Shown piece by piece: positions 1-6,045 of a stretch of DNA of 6,923 nucleotides; position 1 is the first letter of the stretch, and each line of letters begins with the position of its first letter. The notes below the pieces were generated by a model, which worked only from the letters and a program-made list of their open reading frames with translations, did no database searches and was not told the DNA's origin. The position numbers and the translations under genes were made by a program. Source of the DNA: Rubrivivax sp. (GTDB lineage Bacteria; Pseudomonadota; Gammaproteobacteria; Burkholderiales; Burkholderiaceae); the NCBI GenBank assembly GCA_004211235.1, contig SEEY01000206.1:1-6923 (forward strand), in the 5' to 3' direction.

Positions 1-526
1 GGCCTTCGGTGTCGAAGATGAAGCTGGCGGCCGTGTGATCCATCGTGTAGGTCTCGGGTGTCTTGCCCGGCACCTTCGCGAAGAAGACCTTGAACTCCTT
101 CGCCGCGGCCTGGGTCTGCTCGACGCTGCCATGCAGACCGACGAAGCTCGGGTCGAAGCTGGCCAGATAGGGCTTCAGCAGGGCCGCCGTGTCGCGCTCC
201 GGATCGATGGTGACGAAGATGCCCTGCAGCTTGTCACCGTCGGCGCCGAGGGACTTCTTGACCTCGGCGACCTCCATCATCGTCGTCGGGCAGACGTCGG
301 GGCATTGCGTGTAGCCGAAGAAGACCACCAGCACCTTGCCCTTGAAGTCGGCCAGCGAGCGGGCGCGGCCGTCCTGGTCTGTCAGGTTGAGCGTGCGGGC
401 GTACTCGGCACCCGTGAGCTCGATGCCCTTGAAGGCGGGCTTGGCCGGCTCGCCCTTCTGGCAACCGGCGAGGGTCAGCACGGCCGACATGGCCAGGGCG
501 GCAAGGGCGAAGCGACGGGTGCTCAT
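1..526 (-). CDS. sco: Sco1/SenC family copper chaperone lipoprotein (partial, C-terminus beyond left edge)
   Basis: Sco proteins are membrane-anchored, periplasm-facing thioredoxin-fold proteins that deliver copper to the CuA site of oxidase subunit II and reduce its cysteines. The visible 175 codons begin with a short lipoprotein signal ending in the lipobox LAGC (Cys22 is the predicted lipidated residue). The Sco copper motif CxxxC follows as [11 protein letters not shown] (Cys75, Cys79). The third copper ligand is His164 in MDHTA. Family members are about 200 residues, so only some 25-30 residues should be missing. The ATG at 526-524 overlaps the ctaB stop as ATGA, indicating translational coupling. 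The family and motifs are clear; CuA delivery is inferred from the family and from its place after ctaA-ctaB. Confidence 0.95.
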   Translation of the reverse strand, partial: MSTRRFALAALAMSAVLTLAGCQKGEPAKPAFKGIELTGAEYARTLNLTDQDGRARSLADFKGKVLVVFFGYTQCPDVCPTTMMEVAEVKKSLGADGDKLQGIFVTIDPERDTAALLKPYLASFDPSFVGLHGSVEQTQAAAKEFKVFFAKVPGKTPETYTMDHTAASFIFDTEG

Positions 527-1428
527 TGGATGTAGTGGTCGATCAACAGGGCCGCGAAGAGCAGCGAAAGATGCCAGATGGAGAACCAGAAGGTCCTCCG
601 CGCGAGCATCTCCGAATACGAGCGCCACAGGCGAAAGGCATAGCCGCAGAAGGCCAGGCCCAGCACGAGCGCGCTGCCCAGGTAGAACCAGCCGCTCATG
701 CCGGTCAGGAAGGGCAGCAGCGTGGCGGCCAGCAGCACCCAGGTGTAGAGCAGGATCTGCAGCCGCGTGTAGTCGTTGCCGTGGGTGACGGGCAGCATGG
801 GCAGGCCGGCGCGGGCGTAGTCCTCGGCGCGGTAGAGCGCGAGCGCCCAGAAGTGCGGCGGCGTCCACAGGAAGATGATCAGGCAGAGCAGCCAGGGCTC
901 GGGGCCGAGTTCTCCACGCAGCGCCGCCCAGCCGAGCACCGGCGGCATCGCGCCGGAGGCGCCGCCGATGACGATGTTCTGCGGCGTCATCGGCTTGAGG
1001 ATGACGGTGTAGATGACCGCATAGCCGATGAAGGTGGCGAAGGTCAGCCACATCGTCAACACGTTGACGTAGACGCCCAGCAAGGCCATGCCGGCGGCGC
1101 ACAGCACGGCCGAGAAGGCCAGCGTCTGCGTGCGGCTGAGCTCGCCCTTGGCCGTCGCCCGCCAGGCGGTGCGCTTCATGCGCGCATCGATGCCGTCCTC
1201 GATGAGGCAGTTGAACGCCGCCGCGGCGCCGGCGACAAGCCAGATGCCGGCGACAGCCGCGAGCATCGTCACCACCTGGCTCGCCGACGGCAGGCCGGGT
1301 ACGGCGAGGGCCATGCCGATGGCGGCGCAGAAGACGATGAGCTGCACGACGCGCGGCTTGGTCAGCTGGTAGTACTGCTGCCAGCGCGGGCTGTGCATCA
1401 GGGCGCTGGCGGTGGACGTGGAAGCCAT
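523..1428 (-). CDS. ctaB: Protohaem IX farnesyltransferase (haem O synthase)
   Basis: CtaB/CyoE is a polytopic inner-membrane UbiA-superfamily prenyltransferase that adds a farnesyl chain to haem b to give haem O, the substrate of CtaA. The protein is 301 aa, normal for the family. It has the N-terminal signature [10 protein letters not shown] (residues 19-28) and a first prenyl-diphosphate motif with Asn73, Glu77/Asp78, Asp81 and MKRT (84-87). The conserved stretch [20 protein letters not shown] lies in the central loop, and about eight to nine hydrophobic helices are visible. I chose the ATG at 1428-1426 because it lies 2 bp after the ctaA stop (TGACCATGG) and the family's N-terminus begins there. 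The reading frame stays open upstream to 1785, but that part is antisense-frame ctaA. It forms the haem A pathway with ctaA. Confidence 0.97.
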   Translation of the reverse strand: MASTSTASALMHSPRWQQYYQLTKPRVVQLIVFCAAIGMALAVPGLPSASQVVTMLAAVAGIWLVAGAAAAFNCLIEDGIDARMKRTAWRATAKGELSRTQTLAFSAVLCAAGMALLGVYVNVLTMWLTFATFIGYAVIYTVILKPMTPQNIVIGGASGAMPPVLGWAALRGELGPEPWLLCLIIFLWTPPHFWALALYRAEDYARAGLPMLPVTHGNDYTRLQILLYTWVLLAATLLPFLTGMSGWFYLGSALVLGLAFCGYAFRLWRSYSEMLARRTFWFSIWHLSLLFAALLIDHYIQ

Positions 1429-1430
1429 GG

Positions 1431-2531
1431 TCAGGGGTGCGCCTTCGAGAGGCGCGCAAGCAAGGTGGTGAGCAGGCCCAGCAGCGCGGCGGCGCCGGCG
1501 GTGTGGGCCAGGGCTGCGCCGATCGGCCAGTCGAGCACGACATTGGACAGCCCGGAAGCGAGCTGCCAGCCGGCGGCGGCCAGCAGCAGGCGGGACCAGC
1601 CGGGAGCTGGCGTGCGCAGCAGCCAGGCGAGCGCGAGGATCGCGGTGAAGACGACAGCCGCGCCGATGCGGTGGGCCATGTGGATGGCGGTCAGCGCCTG
1701 AAAGCTCAGCCAGCCGCCGTCCCCGCGCTGGCCGAGATGGCGCCAGAGTTCGAAGCCCTGGGCGAAGTCCATCGTTGGCCACCACTCGCCGGCGTGGCAG
1801 GTGGGGAACTCGTCGCAGGCGAGGACCGCGTAGTTCGTGCTGACCCAGCCGCCCAGCGCCACCTGGGCGAGCAAAAGGCTCAGCACCAGCAGCGTCGCCA
1901 GGCGCAGGCCGGACGGGGCCTGTTCGATGCGGCGCGGCTCATAGGCCTCGTGCTGCCACGCCAGCAGCATCAACAGCCCGAGGCCGAACAGCAGGTGCAG
2001 CGTGACGATGGCGGGAAAGAGTTTCATCGTCACGGTCAAGGCGCCGAAAGCGCCCTGCACGCAGACCCACAACAGCGTCAGCGTCGGCAGCCAGGCTGAC
2101 GGTGCGGCCTCGCCGCTCTGCCGCGTCTGGCGCTTCAGCCGCCAGCTGAGTGCCGTCATGACGGCGATGAGCAGGCCGACGCCGCTGGCCAGGTAGCGAT
2201 GGATCATCTCGATCCAGGCCTTGCCATGGGTGACCGGGCCGGTGGGCATGACCGTCTGCGCCGCCTCGATGTGCTCACGCGCGCCAACCGGGCTGGCGGC
2301 GCTGTAGCAGCCGGGCCAGTCCGGGCAGCCCAGGCCGGAATCGGTCAGCCGCGTGAAGGCGCCGAAGACGATGAGGTCGAAAGTGAGAAAGAGCGTCAGC
2401 AGCGTCAGCGCCCGCAGCCGCCCCACGGGCGTCGCGCTGCGTGAGCGCTGGCGCCACCACAGCAGCGGGCCGAGCGCGACCGCGCCGCCGATGGCAGCGA
2501 CCTGGCCGAGAGGCAGCAGCAGTTCGTTCAT
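1431..2531 (-). CDS. ctaA: Haem A synthase (CtaA/COX15 family)
   Basis: CtaA converts haem O to haem A by oxidising the C8 methyl group, in the inner membrane. The 366-aa protein has eight predicted helices in two four-helix halves, as the family does. Visible motifs are [19 protein letters not shown] (Cys69, Cys75), the catalytic-type EMIHRY (Glu108, His111), LHLLFGL (His179), a second cysteine pair CDEFPTC (Cys239, Cys245), HMAHR (His284, His287) and His343 near the C-terminus. The four histidines 111, 179, 287 and 343 fit the expected haem ligands of the two halves. The ATG at 2531-2529 gives the normal N-terminal helix, but no clear Shine-Dalgarno sequence precedes it. The gene lies 76 bp after the Sco-like gene and 2 bp before ctaB. 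Confidence 0.97.
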   Translation of the reverse strand: MNELLLPLGQVAAIGGAVALGPLLWWRQRSRSATPVGRLRALTLLTLFLTFDLIVFGAFTRLTDSGLGCPDWPGCYSAASPVGAREHIEAAQTVMPTGPVTHGKAWIEMIHRYLASGVGLLIAVMTALSWRLKRQTRQSGEAAPSAWLPTLTLLWVCVQGAFGALTVTMKLFPAIVTLHLLFGLGLLMLLAWQHEAYEPRRIEQAPSGLRLATLLVLSLLLAQVALGGWVSTNYAVLACDEFPTCHAGEWWPTMDFAQGFELWRHLGQRGDGGWLSFQALTAIHMAHRIGAAVVFTAILALAWLLRTPAPGWSRLLLAAAGWQLASGLSNVVLDWPIGAALAHTAGAAALLGLLTTLLARLSKAHP

Positions 2532-2561
2532 TGAGGCGCGCCCGGCCGGCCGACGGGCATC

Positions 2562-2600
2562 GGCGCCCCCTTGGGGGCCAGTGAACGACGTGAGCGTGGG
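2562..2600. repeat. GC-rich hairpin and adjoining motif, possible dispersed intergenic repeat
   Basis: The 76-bp gap between the Sco-like gene and ctaA holds a short perfect inverted repeat, GCCCCC (2565-2570) against GGGGGC (2573-2578), separated only by TT. It continues as CAGTGAACGACGTGAGCGTGGG (2579-2600; the spelled part is read on the plus strand). The layout, a C-run/TTG/G-run followed by CAG and ending in AGCGTGGG, resembles small intergenic elements I recall in many Burkholderiales genomes. Only one copy lies in the window, so repetition is inferred from memory. There is no T-run, so it is not a classical terminator. No gene is seen in the gap. Confidence 0.35.
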
Positions 2601-2607
2601 AACAGCA

Positions 2608-3303
2608 TCATCGACCGGCGTTGTCCCAGCTGGCGCTGGCCTTCAGCAGCTTGTCCAGGTCGCCCTTGAGCTTCCTGGGATCGGGGTCGGCCGGTGCGCG
2701 CAGCATCCAGCGGCCCAGCGGGTCGACCAGAAAGAAATGATCGGCCAGCGTCTTGCCCGGCGCCGGCTGGAGCCAGGCGGCCAGACGCTCGGGGGGCACG
2801 CGCAGCGCCGTGACCTCCGCACCCTTCTGGCCGAGTGCTGCCAGCAGCTCGGCGCGCGGTGCCGTCTCGTCTTGCGGGATCAGCCAGAGCTTGTCGACGC
2901 GGCCACGCTCCTTGCCGAGCATCTCGCGCAGCTGCCGCTGCACGTAGAGCTGTCGCTCGCAGGCCTCGCCGCAGGCCGCGGGTTGCACCACCACCAGCAG
3001 CCACTGGCCATGCAGCGACGCAGGCGGGACGGCACGGCCCTGCAGGTCGGTCAGCGGCAGGTCGGCCGGGAGGTCGACCGTCGGCGTGATCAGTTCGCCA
3101 TAGGCCGACCCGCTGGGCTTGATGACATAGAAGGTGAAATAGGACGCGACGACCGGCGCCGCGCACAAGGCCAGCACGAGCAGCATCTTCCAGCGCCCCG
3201 AACGCTGCGTGGCGGCACGCGGATCGGGCAGGCTGTGCACCGCAAAGCTGAGCGGCTCAGGCGGGCTGGCGGAACCGGGGGCGGAGGAGTTGGAACCAGA
3301 CAT
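2608..3303 (-). CDS. Membrane-anchored thioredoxin-like (Sco-like) protein of the oxidase cluster
   Basis: No firm function is known to me. The 231-aa product has a polar N-terminal tail, one hydrophobic helix (about residues 40-60, ending YFTFYVIK) and a periplasmic domain laid out like Sco or thioredoxin-like proteins. That domain has a strand LLVVVQPAAC, a CxxxC pair (Cys111, Cys115, as ACGEAC), a helix with RQLRE, a strand KLWLIPQDE and a late FFLVDPLGRWM strand. Sco proteins carry a copper histidine before the last strand; here His189 sits three residues closer to the Asp-x-x-Gly turn. The ATG at 3303 overlaps SURF1 by 47 bp. An in-frame GTG at 3240-3238 (codon 22) lies after the SURF1 stop and is an alternative; neither has a good ribosome binding site. 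Context suggests an oxidase assembly or thiol role, which is inference. Confidence 0.85.
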   Translation of the reverse strand: MSGSNSSAPGSASPPEPLSFAVHSLPDPRAATQRSGRWKMLLVLALCAAPVVASYFTFYVIKPSGSAYGELITPTVDLPADLPLTDLQGRAVPPASLHGQWLLVVVQPAACGEACERQLYVQRQLREMLGKERGRVDKLWLIPQDETAPRAELLAALGQKGAEVTALRVPPERLAAWLQPAPGKTLADHFFLVDPLGRWMLRAPADPDPRKLKGDLDKLLKASASWDNAGR

Positions 3304-3958
3304 AGAGGGAGAGGATCAGCGCGCAGAGCGCGAACCATTGAAAGGCATAGCCATAGTGCTTCTGAAGGCCGGTGTCCGGCGCCGGCCAGTGGCGCAAGAG
3401 GCCGTCGTCGGCTCTGGCGCTGGTCTGCACGACGGTCAGCGGCAACAACGCGAGGCCGGATTCGGTGCCAAAGGCAGCCGCATCGAGATTTTGCCGGATC
3501 GCACCCGTTGAAGCGTCGCCGAGCTGATAAAGCCGCGATGGCGTGGCGGCGAGGCGGCCCATCACCTCGACCTCTCCAGCGGGTGTCGTCAGGGGCGGCA
3601 ACTGGCGCCGATCGGCCTGGTTGCGCGGCGCCCAGCCCCGCTGCACGAGGATGGCGTCGCTGCGTCCGGCGAGCCGCAACGGGGTGACGACGTAGAAGCC
3701 GGCGCGGCCGTCCATGGGCCGGTTGTCCAGCCAGACCGTTCTCTCGGCCACCCAGCTGCCGCGCAGCACGACGCTGCGGTGCAGCGGCGCCTCGGTCAGG
3801 TCGGCATTGCCGAGCGGCGGCTTGGCGGCCTCGGTGTCGATGGCGGCCTGCAGGGCCAGCTTCTGCGCGGCACGGTCCAGCTGCCAGAAGCCCAGGCGCG
3901 CGGTCAGCGCGGCACCTAGCAGCGCTGCGACCAGGACGAGCCAGCGCCGCGTCGTCAT
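3257..3958 (-). CDS. surf1: SURF1 family cytochrome oxidase assembly protein
   Basis: SURF1 is an inner-membrane protein with two helices and a large periplasmic domain. It binds haem a and helps insert it into oxidase subunit I. The 233-aa product shows the family pattern: helix 1 (residues 6-22) followed by RLGFWQLDRA, the central motif VWLDNRPMDGRAGFYVVTPL, then ILVQRGWAP, and a C-terminal KHYGYAFQWF (His201) running into helix 2 (about 205-222). I chose the ATG at 3958-3956 because it gives the correct N-terminus and has a G-tract 5' of it. The frame stays open to 4180, but that extension is antisense to the DUF2909 gene and looks non-transmembrane. It heads the downstream block of haem and copper assembly genes. 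Confidence 0.95.
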   Translation of the reverse strand: MTTRRWLVLVAALLGAALTARLGFWQLDRAAQKLALQAAIDTEAAKPPLGNADLTEAPLHRSVVLRGSWVAERTVWLDNRPMDGRAGFYVVTPLRLAGRSDAILVQRGWAPRNQADRRQLPPLTTPAGEVEVMGRLAATPSRLYQLGDASTGAIRQNLDAAAFGTESGLALLPLTVVQTSARADDGLLRHWPAPDTGLQKHYGYAFQWFALCALILSLYVWFQLLRPRFRQPA

Positions 3959-3980
3959 GCGGCCCCCCGGAGCGGATAAT
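3952..3980 (+). promoter_or_regulatory. Candidate sigma70 promoter for the DUF2909 gene
   Basis: TCGTCA (3952-3957, four of six matches to TTGACA) is followed by an exactly 17-bp spacer and GATAAT (3975-3980, five of six matches to TATAAT). It is the clearest AT-rich -10 box seen in an otherwise GC-rich region. The predicted start site, about 7 bp downstream near 3987, falls within a few bases of the ATG at 3989. The -35 box lies over the SURF1 start codon on the other strand. This is prediction from sequence only. Confidence 0.5.
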
Positions 3981-3988
3981 TCGACCTC

Positions 3989-4210
3989 ATGAACTTCCTG
4001 ATCCTGGTCGCCTTCATCGGCATCCTCGGCGCACTGGCCTCGGCCGGCTTCTTCATGCTGCGCAAGGGCCGCGGCAATCGGCGCAGCCCGAACATGGCCC
4101 GGGCGCTGGCGGTGCGGGTGGGGCTGTCGGTCGCGTTGTTCCTGATCATTCTGCTGAGCTGGAAGATGGGTTGGATCCATCCGACCGGTTTGCCGCTGAA
4201 GTCGTCCTGA
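3989..4210 (+). CDS. DUF2909-type twin transmembrane protein
   Basis: This 73-aa protein has two hydrophobic helices (about residues 2-23 and 44-62) joined by a very basic loop, RKGRGNRRSPNMARALAVR, and a short tail ending in GWIHPTGLPLKSS. This matches the small DUF2909 or 'twin transmembrane' family found beside oxidase genes in Betaproteobacteria; its function is unknown to me. The basic loop predicts a cytoplasmic hairpin loop with both termini periplasmic. It is the only plus-strand gene here, sits between SURF1 and ctaE, and converges on ctaE at a shared terminator. The nearest purine-rich sequence, GGAG at 3969-3972, is about 16 bp from the ATG, too far for a normal Shine-Dalgarno sequence. 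This fits the near-leaderless start predicted from the promoter. Confidence 0.85.
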   Translation: MNFLILVAFIGILGALASAGFFMLRKGRGNRRSPNMARALAVRVGLSVALFLIILLSWKMGWIHPTGLPLKSS

Positions 4211-4216
4211 ACGCGT

Positions 4217-4250
4217 AAAAAAAGCGCCGCGGCTGCGGCGCTTTTGCTTT
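4217..4250. terminator. Bidirectional Rho-independent terminator
   Basis: An 11-bp perfect stem (4220-4230 with 4235-4245; core GCGCCGC/GCGGCGC) closes a four-base loop, GGCT. Reading plus, it is followed by TTTTGCTTT; reading minus, by seven T residues (4223 down to 4217). It lies 6 bp past the DUF2909 stop and 15 bp past the ctaE stop, so it can end both convergent transcripts. The minus-strand U-tract is the stronger, implying that the ctaD-ctaE transcript largely ends before SURF1. Confidence 0.9.
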
Positions 4251-4265
4251 GCGGCAGATGCCGGA

Positions 4266-5150
4266 TTACATCCAGTAGACGACGACGTACAGGCCGAGCC
4301 AGACGACGTCGACGAAGTGCCAGTACCAGGCCGCCCCTTCGAAGCCGAAGTGGTGCTCGGGCGTGAAGTGGCCCTTCATCAGGCGGATGGTGATGAACAG
4401 CAGCATCAGCGCGCCCACGCAGACGTGGAAGCCGTGGAAGCCGGTCAGCAGGAAGAACGTGGAACCGTAGATGCCGGAGCTGAGCTTGAGGTTGAGCTCG
4501 GCATAGGCGTGGTGGTATTCATAGGCCTGGAAGCCGAGGAAGGTGGCACCGAGCAGCACGGTGATCCACATCCACAGGATGGTCTTGCCGCGGTTGCCGG
4601 CGATCAGCGCATGGTGGGCGATGGTCAGCGTGACACCCGAGGTCAGCAGCAGCGCGGTGTTGATCGTCGGGATGGGCCAGGGGCCCATGGTGCTGAACGC
4701 CTCGACGGTGCCGCCGGGGGCCGCGGTGAACCCGGGTGCAGTGCTCGGCCAGATGGCCTTGAAGTCGGGCCACAGAAGGCCGTTCTCCAGGCTGCCCAGC
4801 ACCGGCACCGAGTAGACGCGGGCCCAGTACAGCGCACCGAAGAAGGCGGCGAAGAACATCACCTCCGAGAAGATGAACCAGCCCATGCTCCAGCGGAAGG
4901 AGACGTCGATGCGGTCGCTGTAGAGGCCGCCCTCGCTCTCGCCGATGGCTTCGCGGAACCACTGCTGCAGCACGAAGGCCCAGAAGGCCAGGCCGCCGAA
5001 CAGCGAGTACATGCCCCATTCATGGCCGTTGATCCACTGGCCCGCGCCGAGGATGACGAAGAACAGGCCCGTGGCGGCCAGCACCGGATGCCGTGACGGC
5101 GCCGGGACGAAGTAGTACGGGGTCTTGCCCGGGGTAGTCGCTACCGACAT
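4266..5150 (-). CDS. ctaE: Cytochrome c oxidase subunit III
   Basis: Subunit III is a seven-helix inner-membrane protein of the aa3 oxidase core. It carries no metal but stabilises turnover and the proton uptake path of subunit I. The 294-aa product is full length for a bacterial form. Visible family marks are the N-terminal YYFVPAPSRHPVLA, the buried glutamate Glu96 in FIFSEVMFFAAFF (counterpart of the DCCD-reactive residue of mitochondrial subunit III), TINTALLLTSGVTLTIAHHA, GFHGFHVCVG and the C-terminal WYWHFVDVVWL (His278). The ATG at 5150-5148 is set by a good ribosome binding site. It is the last gene of the upstream block, 48 bp after the DUF2970 gene and 15 bp before the terminator. 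Confidence 0.98.
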   Translation of the reverse strand: MSVATTPGKTPYYFVPAPSRHPVLAATGLFFVILGAGQWINGHEWGMYSLFGGLAFWAFVLQQWFREAIGESEGGLYSDRIDVSFRWSMGWFIFSEVMFFAAFFGALYWARVYSVPVLGSLENGLLWPDFKAIWPSTAPGFTAAPGGTVEAFSTMGPWPIPTINTALLLTSGVTLTIAHHALIAGNRGKTILWMWITVLLGATFLGFQAYEYHHAYAELNLKLSSGIYGSTFFLLTGFHGFHVCVGALMLLFITIRLMKGHFTPEHHFGFEGAAWYWHFVDVVWLGLYVVVYWM

Positions 5151-5156
5151 GTTGTT

Positions 5157-5161
5157 CTCCT
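5157..5161 (-). promoter_or_regulatory. ctaE: Strong Shine-Dalgarno site of ctaE
   Basis: Read on the minus strand, AGGAG lies six bases before the ctaE ATG (AGGAGAACAACATG). It is the best ribosome binding site in the window. Most neighbours instead start by stop/start overlap, so ctaE seems to be translated independently of the genes before it. Confidence 0.8.
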
Positions 5162-5191
5162 AGTACTCGCTCGTTCTGAACTTGTTGGGAC

Positions 5192-5207
5192 GGGGCCGTC
5201 AGGCCCC
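5192..5207 (-). other. GC hairpin enclosing the DUF2970 stop codon
   Basis: On the minus strand GGGGCC (5207-5202) and GGCCCC (5197-5192) form a perfect six-pair, all-GC stem around the loop TGAC, whose first three bases are the DUF2970 stop codon (5201-5199). No U-run follows, so it is not an intrinsic terminator. It could act on message stability or on the relative amount of ctaE message, which is inference. Confidence 0.45.
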
Positions 5208-5441
5208 TGCCACGCCGCTGCCGATGACCCAACGGACCAGCAGCACCAGCAGCAATACAAACAGGGCCGCGCCGAGCACGCCCGCGATGATGACGTGCAC
5301 CGGGTTGAGCCTGGCCATGTCGTTTTCATGGTCCTTGCTGCGGCGCACGCCGAAAAAACTCCAGGCCACGGCCGAGATCGTCTGAACGAAGGAGGCCTTT
5401 CGGCCCACGGCGTCCTTCAGGTCCTGACCGGGCTTGCTCAC
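5199..5441 (-). CDS. DUF2970 family single-helix membrane protein
   Basis: This 80-aa protein has a family-typical core: FVQTISAVAWSFFGVRRSKD (residues 18-37), then NDMARLNPVHVIIAG leading into one hydrophobic helix (about 49-73). I recognise this as DUF2970, a small family common in Betaproteobacteria and often next to oxidase assembly genes; its biochemical role is not known to me. The start is a GTG at 5441-5439, supported by AAGGGA (5455-5450 on the minus strand) eight bases upstream and by its overlap with the ctaG stop as GTGA. The open frame runs on upstream to 6086, but that part lies out of frame inside ctaG. Its position between ctaG and ctaE suggests an accessory or assembly role in the oxidase. 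Confidence 0.88.
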   Translation of the reverse strand: MSKPGQDLKDAVGRKASFVQTISAVAWSFFGVRRSKDHENDMARLNPVHVIIAGVLGAALFVLLLVLLVRWVIGSGVAGA

Positions 5442-6043
5442 AGCGCCGATCCCTTGGCTGCAGGCGCCTGGCCCAGCTTGACCCCGCCCTTGCCCGCCAC
5501 CTCGAAGAAGGTATAGGACAGGGTGATGGTCTTGACGTCCTTGGGCAGCTTGGGGTCGACGACGAAGACGACCGGCCACTGCTTGCTCTCGCCCGGCTGC
5601 AACGTGTATTCGTTGAAGCAGAAGCATTCCAGCTTGTTGAAGTGCGCGCCGGCCTGCATCGGCGCGTAGCTCGGGATCGCCTGCGCGGCCATCGTGCGGT
5701 TCTGGACGTTGCGGAACTCGTACATGACCTGGCTCAGCTCGCCGGGGTGCACGGTCATGTGCCGCACCGCCGGCTTGAAGTCCCAGGGGCCACGCGCGTT
5801 CGTGTCGAACTCGACCGTGATCTCGCGGCTGAGGTCGACCTGGCCATTGCCGTTGGCCAGTCCCTTGTCGGCATAGGCCGCCTGACGCTCGGCCAACGAC
5901 AGCACATTGATGCCCAGGGCCTCGCAGATCGCCTTGTACAGCGGCACCAGCGCATAGCCGAAGCCGAACATCAGCGCGACGACCACAGCCAGCTTCCCGA
6001 CGAGCTGGCGGTTGTCGCGGCGCAGGGCGGCAAGCAGGCGCAT
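5438..6043 (-). CDS. ctaG: Cytochrome c oxidase assembly protein CtaG/Cox11 (CuB copper chaperone)
   Basis: Cox11-type CtaG is anchored by one N-terminal helix and inserts copper into the CuB site of subunit I from the periplasmic side. The 201-aa product has a basic N-terminus, a helix at about residues 16-35, then PLYKAICEALG with the conserved Cys40. The copper-binding CFCF motif follows (Cys140, Cys142 in LECFCFNEYTLQPGE), then the immunoglobulin-like beta domain ending ITLSYTFFEV. The length is typical. The ATG at 6043-6041 lies 2 bp after the stop of the 38-aa gene (TGACCATG), and its stop overlaps the GTG of the DUF2970 gene, so translation is probably coupled on both sides. Confidence 0.97.
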   Translation of the reverse strand: MRLLAALRRDNRQLVGKLAVVVALMFGFGYALVPLYKAICEALGINVLSLAERQAAYADKGLANGNGQVDLSREITVEFDTNARGPWDFKPAVRHMTVHPGELSQVMYEFRNVQNRTMAAQAIPSYAPMQAGAHFNKLECFCFNEYTLQPGESKQWPVVFVVDPKLPKDVKTITLSYTFFEVAGKGGVKLGQAPAAKGSAL

Positions 6044-6045
6044 GG

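Noticed and set aside
526..1701. 391-codon plus-strand open frame opposite ctaB and ctaA
   Set aside because: It is antisense to two well-supported genes, rich in Arg, Gly, Ala, Gln and Glu without domain character, as GC-rich codon bias produces.
1429..1785. N-terminal extension of ctaB into ctaA
   Set aside because: It overlaps ctaA coding sequence in another frame and is Arg/Pro-rich. The ATG at 1428 directly after the ctaA stop gives the normal CtaB N-terminus.
2528..3166. 212-codon minus-strand frame abutting ctaA
   Set aside because: It lies in another frame inside the Sco-like gene, with Arg/Gly/Ala-rich sequence and no fold character. The overlapping frame has a membrane helix and a CxxxC motif.
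2353..3687. 444-codon plus-strand open frame opposite ctaA, the Sco-like gene and SURF1
   Set aside because: It runs across three real genes and the intergenic gap, has no recognisable motif and a shadow composition (Arg/Ala/Gly runs). The opposite strand shows clear family motifs.
3959..4180. N-terminal extension of SURF1 by 74 codons
   Set aside because: The extension is polar (Gln/Arg/Glu-rich), antisense to the DUF2909 gene, and would put the signal-anchor helix in the middle of the protein, unlike the family.
4317..5096. 259-codon plus-strand open frame opposite ctaE
   Set aside because: It is polar, low-complexity and antisense to an unmistakable subunit III gene.
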